DNA from: Paenibacillus glucanolyticus NBRC 15330
Lineage (GTDB): Bacteria > Bacillota > Bacilli > Paenibacillales > Paenibacillaceae
NCBI RefSeq assembly: GCF_004000885.1
Contig: NZ_BIMC01000009.1
Location: forward strand, 149,691 to 213,690
Length of the DNA: 64,000 bases
Direction of reading: 5' to 3'
The translations under genes and the position numbers were made by a program. The notes under the pieces were generated by a model. The model did not search any database. It saw only the letters and a program-made list of their open reading frames with translations, and was not told where the DNA came from. Of the stretch, positions 42,458-51,686 are shown piece by piece (the stretch's first letter is position 1; every line of letters starts with the position of its first letter).

Positions 42458-44067
42458 GCCTGGTATGGGATGCGCACCGTCAATTTCATCCCGTCTCCTT
42501 TCCTTGATGATATATGCACAGTGCCGTCTGTGTCTGCCGCCGCTTTGTGGATTAGATGCATGCCGTAGCCCCGTCCCTCTCCTTTGGTAGAACTTCCTTT
42601 TCTGATCCATTCCCCAGGAAGCTCTTCCGATAGACCTGGGCCATTGTCACGCACCGTCCATTCAAGCCAGCCGTCCTTGGTTGAAGACAATTCAACCGTT
42701 ATTTCTTTTTCTTCCTGCCCGGCCATCGCTTCATAGGCGTTGTCCAAACTGTTTCCTATTATGGTAGTAAGCGCATCCAGAACTTCTGACCGTGCAATGG
42801 AAGGCCACGCTTCTTGCCCTGTAAGTGTGACTTTGACATCATGACCTTGTAAAAAGGTGAGCTTATTGAGCAAATATCCTGCTAACACAGGGTCTTTCAC
42901 ATAGTTGGAGACCCAGCCTACATCTTTTTGATAGTAATTTGAAATTTGTTTTATATACTCCAGCAATTCCTTGTAAGATTCTGTATGTACCATTGCTGAT
43001 ATCACATGAAGCTTATTCATGAACTCATGCGTGTGAACCCGAAGGCTTTCTGCATAATTTTTGGCCCCTGATAATTGCTCCAGCATGCTTGTCAACTCCC
43101 TCTTATCACGAAACGTAGCCAGTGCTCCTACGAGTTTGCCTGCTGCCTTAACAGGAACACAGTTTACGACGATTTCCAGATTGTTAAGTTTTTGCGGCTG
43201 GTCCATCTCTGCTCTTTGATGAATGAGAACTTCTTGCAGCTTTGATTCTGGCATAATTTCTTGCACATTTTTCCCAATAGGATCGACTCCAAGACCAGCC
43301 CTCTTAAATATATCCCGCGCTGCCGGATTGGCCACCACCATGATCCCCTTTTCATCAATAGCCACTACTCCCTCACGAACGGAAGCAAGCATCACTTCCT
43401 TTTCCTCCAGTAGTTTGCTTATTTCAGCCGGCTCCAGCCCATGCATCGTGTTCTTGACCTTTTGCGCCAGCAGGAGTGCACCAACTAAGCCTGCAGCCAA
43501 ACCAATGCTCATGCCAAAAAGGATAATCTTTTGACTATGAAAAACCGCATCATTTATTTTATCCTTTGCCATCCCCACCGCCACTGCGCCAACCTGCTCT
43601 GCTCCGTCCCAAATTGGCACAAAGGCACGCATCGACTCTCCCAAAGTGCCGAGAGCGACCGATGTATAGCTTTCTCCTGCAAGGGCTGGCCCTTCGTCTC
43701 CTCCTACAAACCTTCTGCCAATCATCTCTTCGTTAGGATGAGAGAGGCGAATGCTATTCATATCCATGACCACGATGTACTCAATGTTTGTGTCCGCTTG
43801 AACATCCTTTGTATAGGTCTGGACCGAACCGCCATAACTTCCATTGCGCAGGCTTTCCAGAGTGGTAGAGGTGTGCCCCACTGCACTTGCAATCGCTTTA
43901 GCTTTATCTTCGAGATTTCTCTGGGTTGTAGTTGCATAGTCATTTGCAATAAGTATACCTGTCAAAATAAGAGACACCGCAAGCACAACGGTTACCAGTA
44001 AAATGATAAGCGTTTTTAATTTATAAGGTCTATTCGAAAAAATAAATGTTTTGAGACTGTGTACCAT
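42454..44067 (-). CDS. Sensor histidine kinase, CitA/DcuS/MalK type
   Basis: The 537-residue kinase has two membrane segments (about 17-42 and 170-195) flanking an extracellular PDC/sCache ligand domain (IEYIVVMDMNSIRLSHPNEE). A cytoplasmic PAS domain (VASVREGVVAIDEKGIMVVA) and a Spo0B-like dimerisation helix follow, with the phospho-histidine in VHTHEFMNKLHV. The HATPase domain is DALTTIIGNSLDNAYEAM ... GRGYGMHLI. This architecture senses citrate or C4-dicarboxylates. The ATG at 44067 has AAAGGTG about 14 bases upstream. It is the first gene of the operon with the response regulator. Confidence 0.93.
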   Translation of the reverse strand: MVHSLKTFIFSNRPYKLKTLIILLVTVVLAVSLILTGILIANDYATTTQRNLEDKAKAIASAVGHTSTTLESLRNGSYGGSVQTYTKDVQADTNIEYIVVMDMNSIRLSHPNEEMIGRRFVGGDEGPALAGESYTSVALGTLGESMRAFVPIWDGAEQVGAVAVGMAKDKINDAVFHSQKIILFGMSIGLAAGLVGALLLAQKVKNTMHGLEPAEISKLLEEKEVMLASVREGVVAIDEKGIMVVANPAARDIFKRAGLGVDPIGKNVQEIMPESKLQEVLIHQRAEMDQPQKLNNLEIVVNCVPVKAAGKLVGALATFRDKRELTSMLEQLSGAKNYAESLRVHTHEFMNKLHVISAMVHTESYKELLEYIKQISNYYQKDVGWVSNYVKDPVLAGYLLNKLTFLQGHDVKVTLTGQEAWPSIARSEVLDALTTIIGNSLDNAYEAMAGQEEKEITVELSSTKDGWLEWTVRDNGPGLSEELPGEWIRKGSSTKGEGRGYGMHLIHKAAADTDGTVHISSRKGDGMKLTVRIPYQA

Positions 44068-44444
44068 TCCATCTTGGTCACCTTTCTATCTTGTTTTGAT
44101 AAAATGTAGTGGAGTCGGTTTTCCTTGCAGATAAATTCGACAACGATGTCACAAAACCCTTGTGAAATAAGGATTTTGTGATTCTGCAGACCTCTCCTCA
44201 GCACATTAACTCAACTGCTTGACGCCCATAGTAACCGGCATGCTTTTAATGCTTTTTACAGTCCTTTGTGCTGAACACCCATCGTCAGAAAAGATACTCT
44301 TAAAACATCCCCCTGCAATTTACCTTGAATTCACTCCTAATCATCATTCAATAATGAAAGAATTTGTGCATCTTTCGCCTACAGGCCACATTTTCATCAG
44401 GATACAATGGGAGCTATCAATAGGCGAGAGGAGATTAATCAATC
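44068..44444. other. Divergent region between the sensor kinase and the sugar permease
   Basis: No gene is supported here. It holds the inverted repeat at 44149-44181 and, before the permease, TTGAATTC and a TACAAT box that may belong to its promoter but do not make a clear pair. Confidence 0.5.
44149..44181. repeat. Inverted repeat upstream of the sensor kinase
   Basis: TCACAAAACCCTT and AAGGATTTTGTGA pair over 12 of 13 positions around a 7-base loop, 82 bases upstream of the kinase start. No T-run follows on the minus strand, so an operator or leader stem is more likely than a terminator. Confidence 0.5.
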
Positions 44445-45410
44445 ATGAATCCACAAACGGTACAGTCGGCGGGTAAGGTCGAACTGGACAAAAAGATGAA
44501 AGCGATTACCAAAAGGTTCAAAGGACGCTGGAACGCTCCGTTAGCCGGCTACCTGTTCATCGCACCCTGGCTGCTGGGCTTTCTCATTTTACAGCTGTGG
44601 CCCATCATCCAATCCTTCTATTTATCCTTCACCGAGTATTCGCTGCTGGAGCCGGCCCGCTGGATCGGACTCAAGAATTACCAGGATATCTCCCAAGATC
44701 GGCTTTTCTTCAATTCGCTGAAGGTGACCTTTCTGTACGTGATCGCTTCCGTGCCGCTGAAACTGCTGGCTGCGCTGGCTGTAGCCCTGCTGCTGAACCG
44801 AAACATCCGTGGAATCTCCTTCTACCGGACCATCATCTACCTGCCTTCTCTGATCGGCGGAAGCTTGGCGGTGGCCGTGCTGTGGCGCAATATCTTCGGC
44901 CTGAACGGCTTCATTAATCATCTCGCGATTTGGGTCGGAATCGCCCCCAAAAACTGGATTGGCACCCCCTCCACCGCCCTTGCCACCCTGGTGCTGCTGA
45001 CGGCATGGCAGTTCGGTTCATCGATGATTATCTTCCTTGCCGGTCTCAAACAAATCCCTGGTGAGTTATATGAGGCTGCCTCCGTGGACGGAGCATCGCC
45101 GCTCCGCAAGTTTATCCGGATTACCCTGCCCATGTTATCCCCGGTCATCCTGTTTAATCTGATCATGGGCATCATCAACGCATTCCAGATGTTCACTTCG
45201 GCTTTTGTGGTCACGAATGGAGGACCGGTCAATTCAACCGAGATGTTTGCCTTGTTCCTCTACAATAAAGCCTTCGGTTCGCTGCAGATGGGTTACGCCT
45301 CGGCCTTGGCCTGGATACTGCTCGTTATCATCGGCATTGCCACGGCGCTCAATTTTGTTGCGTCCAAATACTGGGTGTTCTACGAAACCGAAACGGAGGG
45401 TCGCAAATGA
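44445..45410 (+). CDS. Sugar ABC transporter permease, LplB/YesP type (CUT1)
   Basis: The 321-residue inner-membrane permease has six hydrophobic segments after a charged 30-residue start. The EAA loop is EAASVDGASPLRKFIRITLP. AGAGGAG lies 13 bases before the ATG. Its stop overlaps the next start (ATGA). With the second permease and the binding protein at 49951 it forms a carbohydrate importer. No ATPase gene is present, so a shared MsmX-like ATPase elsewhere is expected. Substrate is unknown; no glycosidase gene is nearby. Confidence 0.92.
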   Translation: MNPQTVQSAGKVELDKKMKAITKRFKGRWNAPLAGYLFIAPWLLGFLILQLWPIIQSFYLSFTEYSLLEPARWIGLKNYQDISQDRLFFNSLKVTFLYVIASVPLKLLAALAVALLLNRNIRGISFYRTIIYLPSLIGGSLAVAVLWRNIFGLNGFINHLAIWVGIAPKNWIGTPSTALATLVLLTAWQFGSSMIIFLAGLKQIPGELYEAASVDGASPLRKFIRITLPMLSPVILFNLIMGIINAFQMFTSAFVVTNGGPVNSTEMFALFLYNKAFGSLQMGYASALAWILLVIIGIATALNFVASKYWVFYETETEGRK

Positions 45411-46243
45411 CAGGGGCTCATAATAAACAAAACTGGCTGGTCCATGTGCTGATGATTGCGTTCTGTTTTGTGATGTTCTATCCCGTGCTTTGGTGGATCG
45501 GCGCTTCTTTTAAGTCTACACCAGAAATCAGTCTGCCCACCCTGTTCCCCAAGGTATGGCTGTGGCAAAATTATACGGAAGGCTGGATGGCATTGCCCAA
45601 GTATACGTTTACACGCTTCTTTATGAACAGCCTCAAGCTCAACGTGGCGACTACGATCATTCACGTTATTTCAGCCAGCATGGTGGCTTTCGGCTTCGCT
45701 AGGCTGACCTTTCCGCTGAAGGGATTATGGTTTTCCATCCTGCTCATGACCCTGATGCTTCCGGGGCAGGTCACGCTCATCCCGCAGTATACGATGTTCC
45801 ATTCCTTCGACTGGATCAACACCTATCTGCCGCTGATCATCCCGTCAGCCATGGGCGGAGCTTTCTTTATTTTCCTGATTGTCCAATTCATCCGCGGTAT
45901 TCCGCGAGAGCTCGATGAGTCAGCAAAAATCGACGGCTGCACCTGGTTCGGCATTTATCTGCGCATCATCATGCCGCTGACTCTCCCGGCGCTCATTACG
46001 GTCACGATTTTCTCGTTTATTTGGGGCTGGGACGAATATTTCGGCCCGCTGATTTATCTGAATACCGTGGACAAGTATACCGTCCCGCTCGCGCTCAGGA
46101 TGTTCATCGATTCTCAGTCAGCCGTTCCGTGGGGACAACTGCTTGCCGTATCCCTGCTCTCCGTGCTGCCGCCGGTTGTCATCTTCTTTCTGGCGCAAAA
46201 GCACTTCGTGGAGGGGATCGCCACAACCGGGCTGAAAGGTTAG
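45407..46243 (+). CDS. Sugar ABC transporter permease, YesQ/LplC type (CUT1)
   Basis: The 278-residue permease has six hydrophobic segments and the EAA loop ELDESAKIDGCTWFGIYLRI. It ends with HFVEGIATTGLKG, the usual C-terminus of this permease family. It is translationally coupled to the first permease through ATGA. Confidence 0.93.
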   Translation: MTGAHNKQNWLVHVLMIAFCFVMFYPVLWWIGASFKSTPEISLPTLFPKVWLWQNYTEGWMALPKYTFTRFFMNSLKLNVATTIIHVISASMVAFGFARLTFPLKGLWFSILLMTLMLPGQVTLIPQYTMFHSFDWINTYLPLIIPSAMGGAFFIFLIVQFIRGIPRELDESAKIDGCTWFGIYLRIIMPLTLPALITVTIFSFIWGWDEYFGPLIYLNTVDKYTVPLALRMFIDSQSAVPWGQLLAVSLLSVLPPVVIFFLAQKHFVEGIATTGLKG

Positions 46244-46406
46244 GTATCAGATCGGTAAACGGATCGCTGTGCCAAGTTTATTCCAGCTCTTCTTCAGGCA
46301 GCGGTTAAGCCGGACGGACTCGTTCATTCGGCTTCCGTCAACGTTGGCTTTGAGGCAGCAGAGCGAATGCAGAGTCCTCACAGCTACCAAGAGGAGGGAA
46401 AAACGC

Positions 46407-48194
46407 ATGAATCCGTTTCGCACGTTCCGCATCGATTACGTCTTTTTCTTCAGCTTTGCCGGTTTTGTCGCGGTCCTCATCACGATCATGATGATCGTTA
46501 GCTATCGGTTCTCGGCAGCTGAGCAGGCGGACAGCACCTCCATGTACCAGCAGGCGGTGCTGCAGCAGCTCAACAAGCAGCTTACCGACCATATGAGTGC
46601 TGTGGAGCAAACCTCGTTAGCCGTGTCCATTAACTCGCCTCTGGTCAACTATGTAACGATGAACGGAGATTATTATGCACGAAAGACAGCGAGGGACGAG
46701 CTGAACCGGGATTATTTGGCGCCGATGCTGAATAGCTCTCGCTCGATGTTCTCCTTTCAGATTTATATGAATGATCCGCTTCAGGTCGACCCGAACGCCA
46801 ACATTCAGTACCTCCCTCTCGCCTCGGCCAGCCGGGAGAGCTGGTATCCGGCCGTGGATAAGTCCGACTTTGTCTGGATCGGCCAGCGTGAGGTCGGTTC
46901 CCCGCAGGGGAAGCAGCAGGTAATAAGCTTTATCCGTAAAATCACCACGCTGGATGGCGTGAACCGGGGGATTCTGATCATCAATGTCCGGGTTAAATTT
47001 TTGCAGCAAATTCTGACGGAAGACAACTCCTCGGCCAGCCGACTGCTGCTCGACTCCGGCGGCCGGATGATCATGCACACCCGGATTGCTCCGCCTCCCG
47101 GGGAAATCAACGCCATCCTGGAGCGGGTCGACGGGGACACCGGCCAAGCGCATCAGGTGCTGGCTGCCGCCGGCTCGCTGCCGGAGAAGAGCATGCTCAC
47201 CGTATGGTCCCGGACGTCCCCGGGCAGCTGGATGCTGGTGGAGCTTACGCCCTGGAAGGACATCACCAGCGGAAGTGTACGTCTGGCGTGGACGATGGCT
47301 GTAGTTGGAGCCGCCGCCATTCTGCTGTCCTTGTTCTTCACAATGTTCCTATCCCGGAATTTCACGCGGCCGATCCGGAAGCTCGTTCAGCTGATGCAGG
47401 CGTTTAATCCCGAGAAGCGCGGACAGCCGCTGCCGACAGAATACCGCAACGAATTCGGCAGCCTGTTCAGCGGCTACCGCAAGCTTACCGAGCGGATCGA
47501 AACCCTGTATCAATCCCTGGAGCAGCAGTATAAAGCACAGCGCGAAGCGGAGATTAAGGCGCTGCAAGCGATGATTAACCCCCATTTTCTCTACAACACG
47601 CTGGATCAGCTGAATTGGATGGCCCTTGAAGCTGGCCAGGAGAAGATCAGCCAAGTGCTCGAGCTGATGGGACAGATGTTCCGCATCGGGCTGTCAGGCG
47701 GCGAATCCATGATTACGCTTCAGGAAGAGCTTCTGCACGTGGATTGCTTTCTGAAAATCCAGCAGTTCAAGTGGGGCGAAGAATTGGAATGGCACATCGA
47801 TTGCCCGGAGGAATTACGGCATCTGATGATTCCAAAACTGACCCTGCAGCCCTTTGTAGAAAACGCCGTTATGCATGGTTTTCATGGCAGACGCCAGGGC
47901 CGGATTCATCTGATTTGCATGGAAGAGGACCGAGGCATCCGGATTTGGATTCGGGATGACGGCATCGGACTGCGTGAAGACTGGAAGACTCGTAAACGCC
48001 ATCCCACGGGCGGATACGGGATCCGCAATGTAAAGGAGCGCATACAGGTTTATTTCGGCCCGCCCTTTGGCGTTTCGCTTCGCAACCGTACCGATGCGCC
48101 AGGCTCCGAAGCGGAGATCTATTGGCCGAAGGTAAATCAGCCGCGGGATCAGAAAGGGGGAGGAATACATGTGGACCATCGCTATCGTGGATGA
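46407..48194 (+). CDS. YesM-type sensor histidine kinase
   Basis: From ATG 46407 (AGGAGGG upstream) it has 595 residues: a membrane segment at about 11-36, an extracellular Cache-like domain to about 300, a second membrane segment (LAWTMAVVGAAAILLSLFF), a HAMP linker, and the His_kinase domain with NPHFLYNTLDQLNWM carrying the phospho-histidine. The HATPase motif DDGIGLRE ... GYGIRNVKERI follows. It phosphorylates the YesN-type regulator that overlaps its end. The 46 codons of open frame before this ATG lack a ribosome site and are left out. Confidence 0.93.
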   Translation: MNPFRTFRIDYVFFFSFAGFVAVLITIMMIVSYRFSAAEQADSTSMYQQAVLQQLNKQLTDHMSAVEQTSLAVSINSPLVNYVTMNGDYYARKTARDELNRDYLAPMLNSSRSMFSFQIYMNDPLQVDPNANIQYLPLASASRESWYPAVDKSDFVWIGQREVGSPQGKQQVISFIRKITTLDGVNRGILIINVRVKFLQQILTEDNSSASRLLLDSGGRMIMHTRIAPPPGEINAILERVDGDTGQAHQVLAAAGSLPEKSMLTVWSRTSPGSWMLVELTPWKDITSGSVRLAWTMAVVGAAAILLSLFFTMFLSRNFTRPIRKLVQLMQAFNPEKRGQPLPTEYRNEFGSLFSGYRKLTERIETLYQSLEQQYKAQREAEIKALQAMINPHFLYNTLDQLNWMALEAGQEKISQVLELMGQMFRIGLSGGESMITLQEELLHVDCFLKIQQFKWGEELEWHIDCPEELRHLMIPKLTLQPFVENAVMHGFHGRRQGRIHLICMEEDRGIRIWIRDDGIGLREDWKTRKRHPTGGYGIRNVKERIQVYFGPPFGVSLRNRTDAPGSEAEIYWPKVNQPRDQKGGGIHVDHRYRG

Positions 48195-49788
48195 CGACCG
48201 GCAAGTGCTCAGCGGCATGTCCCGGCTGATTCCCTGGGAGCAGCTCGGAGTCCGGCCTGTCGGGGAGGCTCTAGATGGTGAAGAAGGACTTCGGCTGATT
48301 GAAGCGACTCAGCCCGATATTGTCATTACGGATATTTATATGCCGGTGATGAATGGTCTCGATATGATTGAACAGCTCCGTAAGCAGCAGTACGCTGGCA
48401 AAATCATCATTTTGAGCGGGTACTCGGATTTTGACTACGCTCGTAAAGCGCTTCGGCTTCAGGTTGATGATTATTTACCGAAGCCGGCCTCACCGACCAC
48501 GATCCGCGAGGTGCTGCAGCGCGTCACCCGCGAGCTTGCGGAACGCCGAGCGCTGGAACACAGAGAGCAGGAGATTCAAACCCAGCTTATGCAGTATGAG
48601 CCTTATCTGGAAAGGGAATGGGTCAAGTCCGCCCTCACCGGAGGAACACCCTCCCCGCTGACAGATCCCTCCCGAATGCTGGAACGGCTCGGCTGGAAGA
48701 ATGCCCAATTCATGATGCTGGCCTTAGAAATCAAGCGGCAAGGACGTATGGAGGGAATCTCCGTCCGTGACTGGCACCTGTTCCGTTTCGCCGTGGGCAA
48801 CACGGTCGAGGAGCTAGCCGGCCAGGATGGGCTGCGCAGCTATTTCCTGGAGCTGCATAGTCACCATATGGCACTGCTGCTGTATAAGCCCCTCTCCTGG
48901 CCGACAGAGGCGTTCCGCTCGGAAGTTCTGGCACTGGCAGGGCGAATCAATTCATCTGTGCATCGGTTCCTCAAGGTCAAGCTGCACATCGGGGCAGGTC
49001 TTCGCAAGGACGACTGGCTTGCCATCCCCGATTCTACCGAAGAAGCATTTCAGGCACTCGCCGAGCGGCGCGAACCGGATGTCGCCTTTCCCTGTGTCTA
49101 CGTTTATAACGAAGGCGGTTTCCGGCATTCAGCAGCACGGAGCGTACGGCCGGTGCGATTTTTCCAGGAGATGACCGACGCTGTTCGAACCTTCGATGAG
49201 CCCCGGGCGCTGCTGGCGCTGGATGATTTCTTCCGCAGGGATAACGGCGCGGCCCAGCTCCAACCCGAAGAGCTTACCGCCATCGGAACGCAGCTGTTCG
49301 CCATCCTCTCCTTCACCCTGTATGAGTCCGGCATCCGGCTCGACGATGAACTGCCTCTCACGGACTTGACCAAAGAGCTGGACCAAATGGAAGATGCGTT
49401 GCAGTGGAAAGCATGGGTAGCGGAGAAAGTGAAACGAATCTGCTCGCGTTACACGCCTAACGAGAACCTCAAGCATAAGGAAACGGTCGATTATATCATC
49501 CAATACATTCATGAGCATTACGCCGAGAACATCCACCTTCAGGATTTGGCCGACCAGGTCTATATCTCCAAAAACTATCTCAGCACGTTATTCCGCCAGT
49601 TTACAGGCGAAACCTTTGGCGATTATCTAACCAGGGTCCGAATGGAAAAAGCCAAGCGCATGGTTCTCGAGAAAAAACTGCTGATCGCCGAAATCGCCGA
49701 GCGGGTCGGTTATCGGAATGTTCCGTACTTCACCACCCTGTTCAAAAAGCATACCGGGCGCAGTCCCACTGAGTTCCACAAAGCCTGA
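48169..49788 (+). CDS. YesN-type response regulator with AraC DNA-binding domain
   Basis: The 539-residue protein starts with a receiver domain (IAIVDDDRQVLSGMSRLIPW; phospho-acceptor in DIVITDIYMPVMNGLDM; DYLPKPASP). A middle region of about 260 residues follows, then two AraC helix-turn-helix motifs (LQDLADQVYISKNYLSTLFR and IAERVGYRNVPYFTTLFKK). GGGGGAGG lies before the ATG inside the kinase gene. It probably activates the surrounding importer genes in response to an extracellular sugar. Confidence 0.94.
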   Translation: MWTIAIVDDDRQVLSGMSRLIPWEQLGVRPVGEALDGEEGLRLIEATQPDIVITDIYMPVMNGLDMIEQLRKQQYAGKIIILSGYSDFDYARKALRLQVDDYLPKPASPTTIREVLQRVTRELAERRALEHREQEIQTQLMQYEPYLEREWVKSALTGGTPSPLTDPSRMLERLGWKNAQFMMLALEIKRQGRMEGISVRDWHLFRFAVGNTVEELAGQDGLRSYFLELHSHHMALLLYKPLSWPTEAFRSEVLALAGRINSSVHRFLKVKLHIGAGLRKDDWLAIPDSTEEAFQALAERREPDVAFPCVYVYNEGGFRHSAARSVRPVRFFQEMTDAVRTFDEPRALLALDDFFRRDNGAAQLQPEELTAIGTQLFAILSFTLYESGIRLDDELPLTDLTKELDQMEDALQWKAWVAEKVKRICSRYTPNENLKHKETVDYIIQYIHEHYAENIHLQDLADQVYISKNYLSTLFRQFTGETFGDYLTRVRMEKAKRMVLEKKLLIAEIAERVGYRNVPYFTTLFKKHTGRSPTEFHKA

Positions 49789-49950
49789 ATGAAGAGTTCC
49801 CGGTTATTCCTGGCGTTAAGCATCTGGCCCCCTTCACTCGATAATCGTAAAATACTGAAACGATTTGTTGATTTGTCCACTACGAGGGAGACTCTGGACT
49901 TGGTACGTTAAGTGAAGAAGTAGATCAGTTACTTAAGGGAGGTTCATCCG

Positions 49951-51240
49951 ATGAGAAAATCATGGCATCGTCTCGCCGCTGGCGCTGCAGCAGTGCTTTC
50001 ACTATCACTCATTCTCTCCGCTTGCAGCGGTGTCAAGAAGGAAGAAGGCGGATCCGCGGATTCGGGAAACGGCAAGTCCATCACACTCCGGATCATGTGG
50101 TGGGGCTCTCAAGCCCGGCATGACGCAACTTTGAAAGCGCTTGATTTATACTCTGAAAAGCATCCGGGCATCACTTTCGAACCAGAGTACCAGTCCTTCG
50201 ACGGGTACCAGGACAAGCTGTCTACCCAGTCCGCGGGGAAAAATACACCGGATATCTTCCAAATGGATGCCGCCTGGTTCAACGATTGGGCATCCAGCGG
50301 ACGGCTGGAGGATCTCTCCTCCATTCCGACGGACAAGATCGATAAGGTGCTGCTTGAGACTGGCACCTATCAGAGCAAATTGTACGCGATGCCGCTGGGC
50401 AACAATGCCTGGGGCATGGTGTACAACAAAACGATGATGGACAGTCTCGGCATTCAACCGCCAAAGACATGGGACGAGTTTTTTGCCATGGCGCGCGACC
50501 TGAAACCGAGGCTGGCCAAAGACCAATACCTCACGCGGGACCTGACCGCGGATGGCGCGTCCTATATGTCCTATCAGCTGAGCATGGGCAAAGGCTTCTC
50601 CATGAGCAAGGACGGGAAATTCCATTATGACGAGGCTACCTGGAAGGATTGGATGAACCAATGGGCTGAGCTTCGCAAAGAACAACTTGTGACGCCGCCT
50701 GACGTGACCGTGTCGGATAAAGGGCAGGACGCACAAATGGACCTGCTCATCCAGGAAAAGATTCTGCTTCGGGGCGCACATGCGGCGGAATTCGGCGGAA
50801 CGGATGCCTTAAAACCCGGCGTGATGGCACTAACAACTCAGCCGAGGGCCACGCAGGCGAGCGGCTGGCTGAAAGCCTCCATGTACTGGAGTGTCAGCCC
50901 CAACAGCCAATATAAAGAGGAAGCGAAGGAGTTTATCGACTGGTTCGTCAACAGCGAGGAAGCCGGAGAAATCTTGGGCACTTCGCGGGGGATTCCCGTC
51001 AATAAAAGCGTAGCCGATGCGCTCCAGCCTAAATTTACGGACGTCGATAAAAGCTCCCTCGGTCTGATCAACGAGGTATCCAAGGACGGCGCCGCATTTG
51101 ACCCCGGCCCGGGGAATAAGGGCGGCTGGGCTAACTTCACGAAGGAGTACGACAACATCACGCAGTCGATTATGTTCGGTAAAATCAGCATCGACGAGGG
51201 CTGGAACCAGATTGTCAAATTAAGCCAAAGCTTGGAGTAA
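49951..51240 (+). CDS. Sugar ABC transporter substrate-binding lipoprotein (CUT1)
   Basis: The 429-residue protein has a signal peptide and the lipobox ILSAC (C25), then a type I-cluster D-like binding fold (TLRIMWWGSQARHDATLKAL; PDIFQMDAAWFNDWASSGRL). Aromatic residues in that region are typical of oligosaccharide binding. GGGAGG lies 8 bases before the ATG. It follows the YesN gene by 160 bases and ends the unit with a strong terminator. Specificity is unknown. Confidence 0.93.
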   Translation: MRKSWHRLAAGAAAVLSLSLILSACSGVKKEEGGSADSGNGKSITLRIMWWGSQARHDATLKALDLYSEKHPGITFEPEYQSFDGYQDKLSTQSAGKNTPDIFQMDAAWFNDWASSGRLEDLSSIPTDKIDKVLLETGTYQSKLYAMPLGNNAWGMVYNKTMMDSLGIQPPKTWDEFFAMARDLKPRLAKDQYLTRDLTADGASYMSYQLSMGKGFSMSKDGKFHYDEATWKDWMNQWAELRKEQLVTPPDVTVSDKGQDAQMDLLIQEKILLRGAHAAEFGGTDALKPGVMALTTQPRATQASGWLKASMYWSVSPNSQYKEEAKEFIDWFVNSEEAGEILGTSRGIPVNKSVADALQPKFTDVDKSSLGLINEVSKDGAAFDPGPGNKGGWANFTKEYDNITQSIMFGKISIDEGWNQIVKLSQSLE

Positions 51241-51310
51241 GCTATGTCCCATAAGGGCTGGATTACGTTTGCATAAAATGCCGTACGCGGAGCAGTAGCA
51301 GTAGCATACC

Positions 51311-51341
51311 AAAAAGCACCTGATAGTATCAGGTGCTTTTT
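51311..51341. terminator. Terminator of the sugar importer unit
   Basis: AAAAAGCACCTGATA and TATCAGGTGCTTTTT form a perfect 15-bp stem with a one-base centre, 70 bases past the binding-protein stop. T-runs lie on both strands. Confidence 0.9.
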
Positions 51342-51554
51342 GGTGTTTGCTTTTCAGTTCTGAGCGGCATCTTGTAAGTCAGCTTTACCGTAACAATATA
51401 GGGAGCACCGACTTTCCTGGGTCGGCACAACTCAATCGAATCACAGCCAGCCACGATCGCTTTGGAATTTCGATGAGATAAACAGGCTCAAACAGCTTCT
51501 TTAAACCAGCATATATCAGATTCTACACGAAATAATGTTCATTGAAATAAAAAG
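51342..51554. other. Gap between two terminators
   Basis: A minus-strand frame reading SKAIVAGCDSIELCRPRKVG and APYIVTVKLTYKMPL is open for about 50 codons without start or ribosome site. I cannot assign it and regard it as either a decayed end or chance. Confidence 0.3.
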
Positions 51555-51588
51555 AGGGCAGCCTGGGATGACTCCCTTAGACTGCCCA
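51555..51588 (-). terminator. Terminator of glmS
   Basis: On the minus strand GGGCAG pairs with CTGCCC with additional inner pairing (GGGAGT/...CCC), followed by TCTTTTTATTT, 100 bases past the glmS stop. Confidence 0.78.
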
Positions 51589-51686
51589 CTATATACGATA
51601 TCTTATATGTGGTTTCCACACATTTTACTCTTCTACACTTTGTGCCACTAGGAAGCTTATATTTTCCTTGCTCCCACCCTCTTTCC

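Noticed and set aside
42458..42610. N-terminal extension of the response regulator
   Set aside because: It lies inside the kinase gene in another frame. The ATG at 42457 with ATGA coupling fits the receiver domain start.
51342..51554. Possible effector-binding (GyrI-like) or other gene remnant on minus
   Set aside because: Two frames look mildly protein-like but neither has a start, a ribosome site or a convincing family match.
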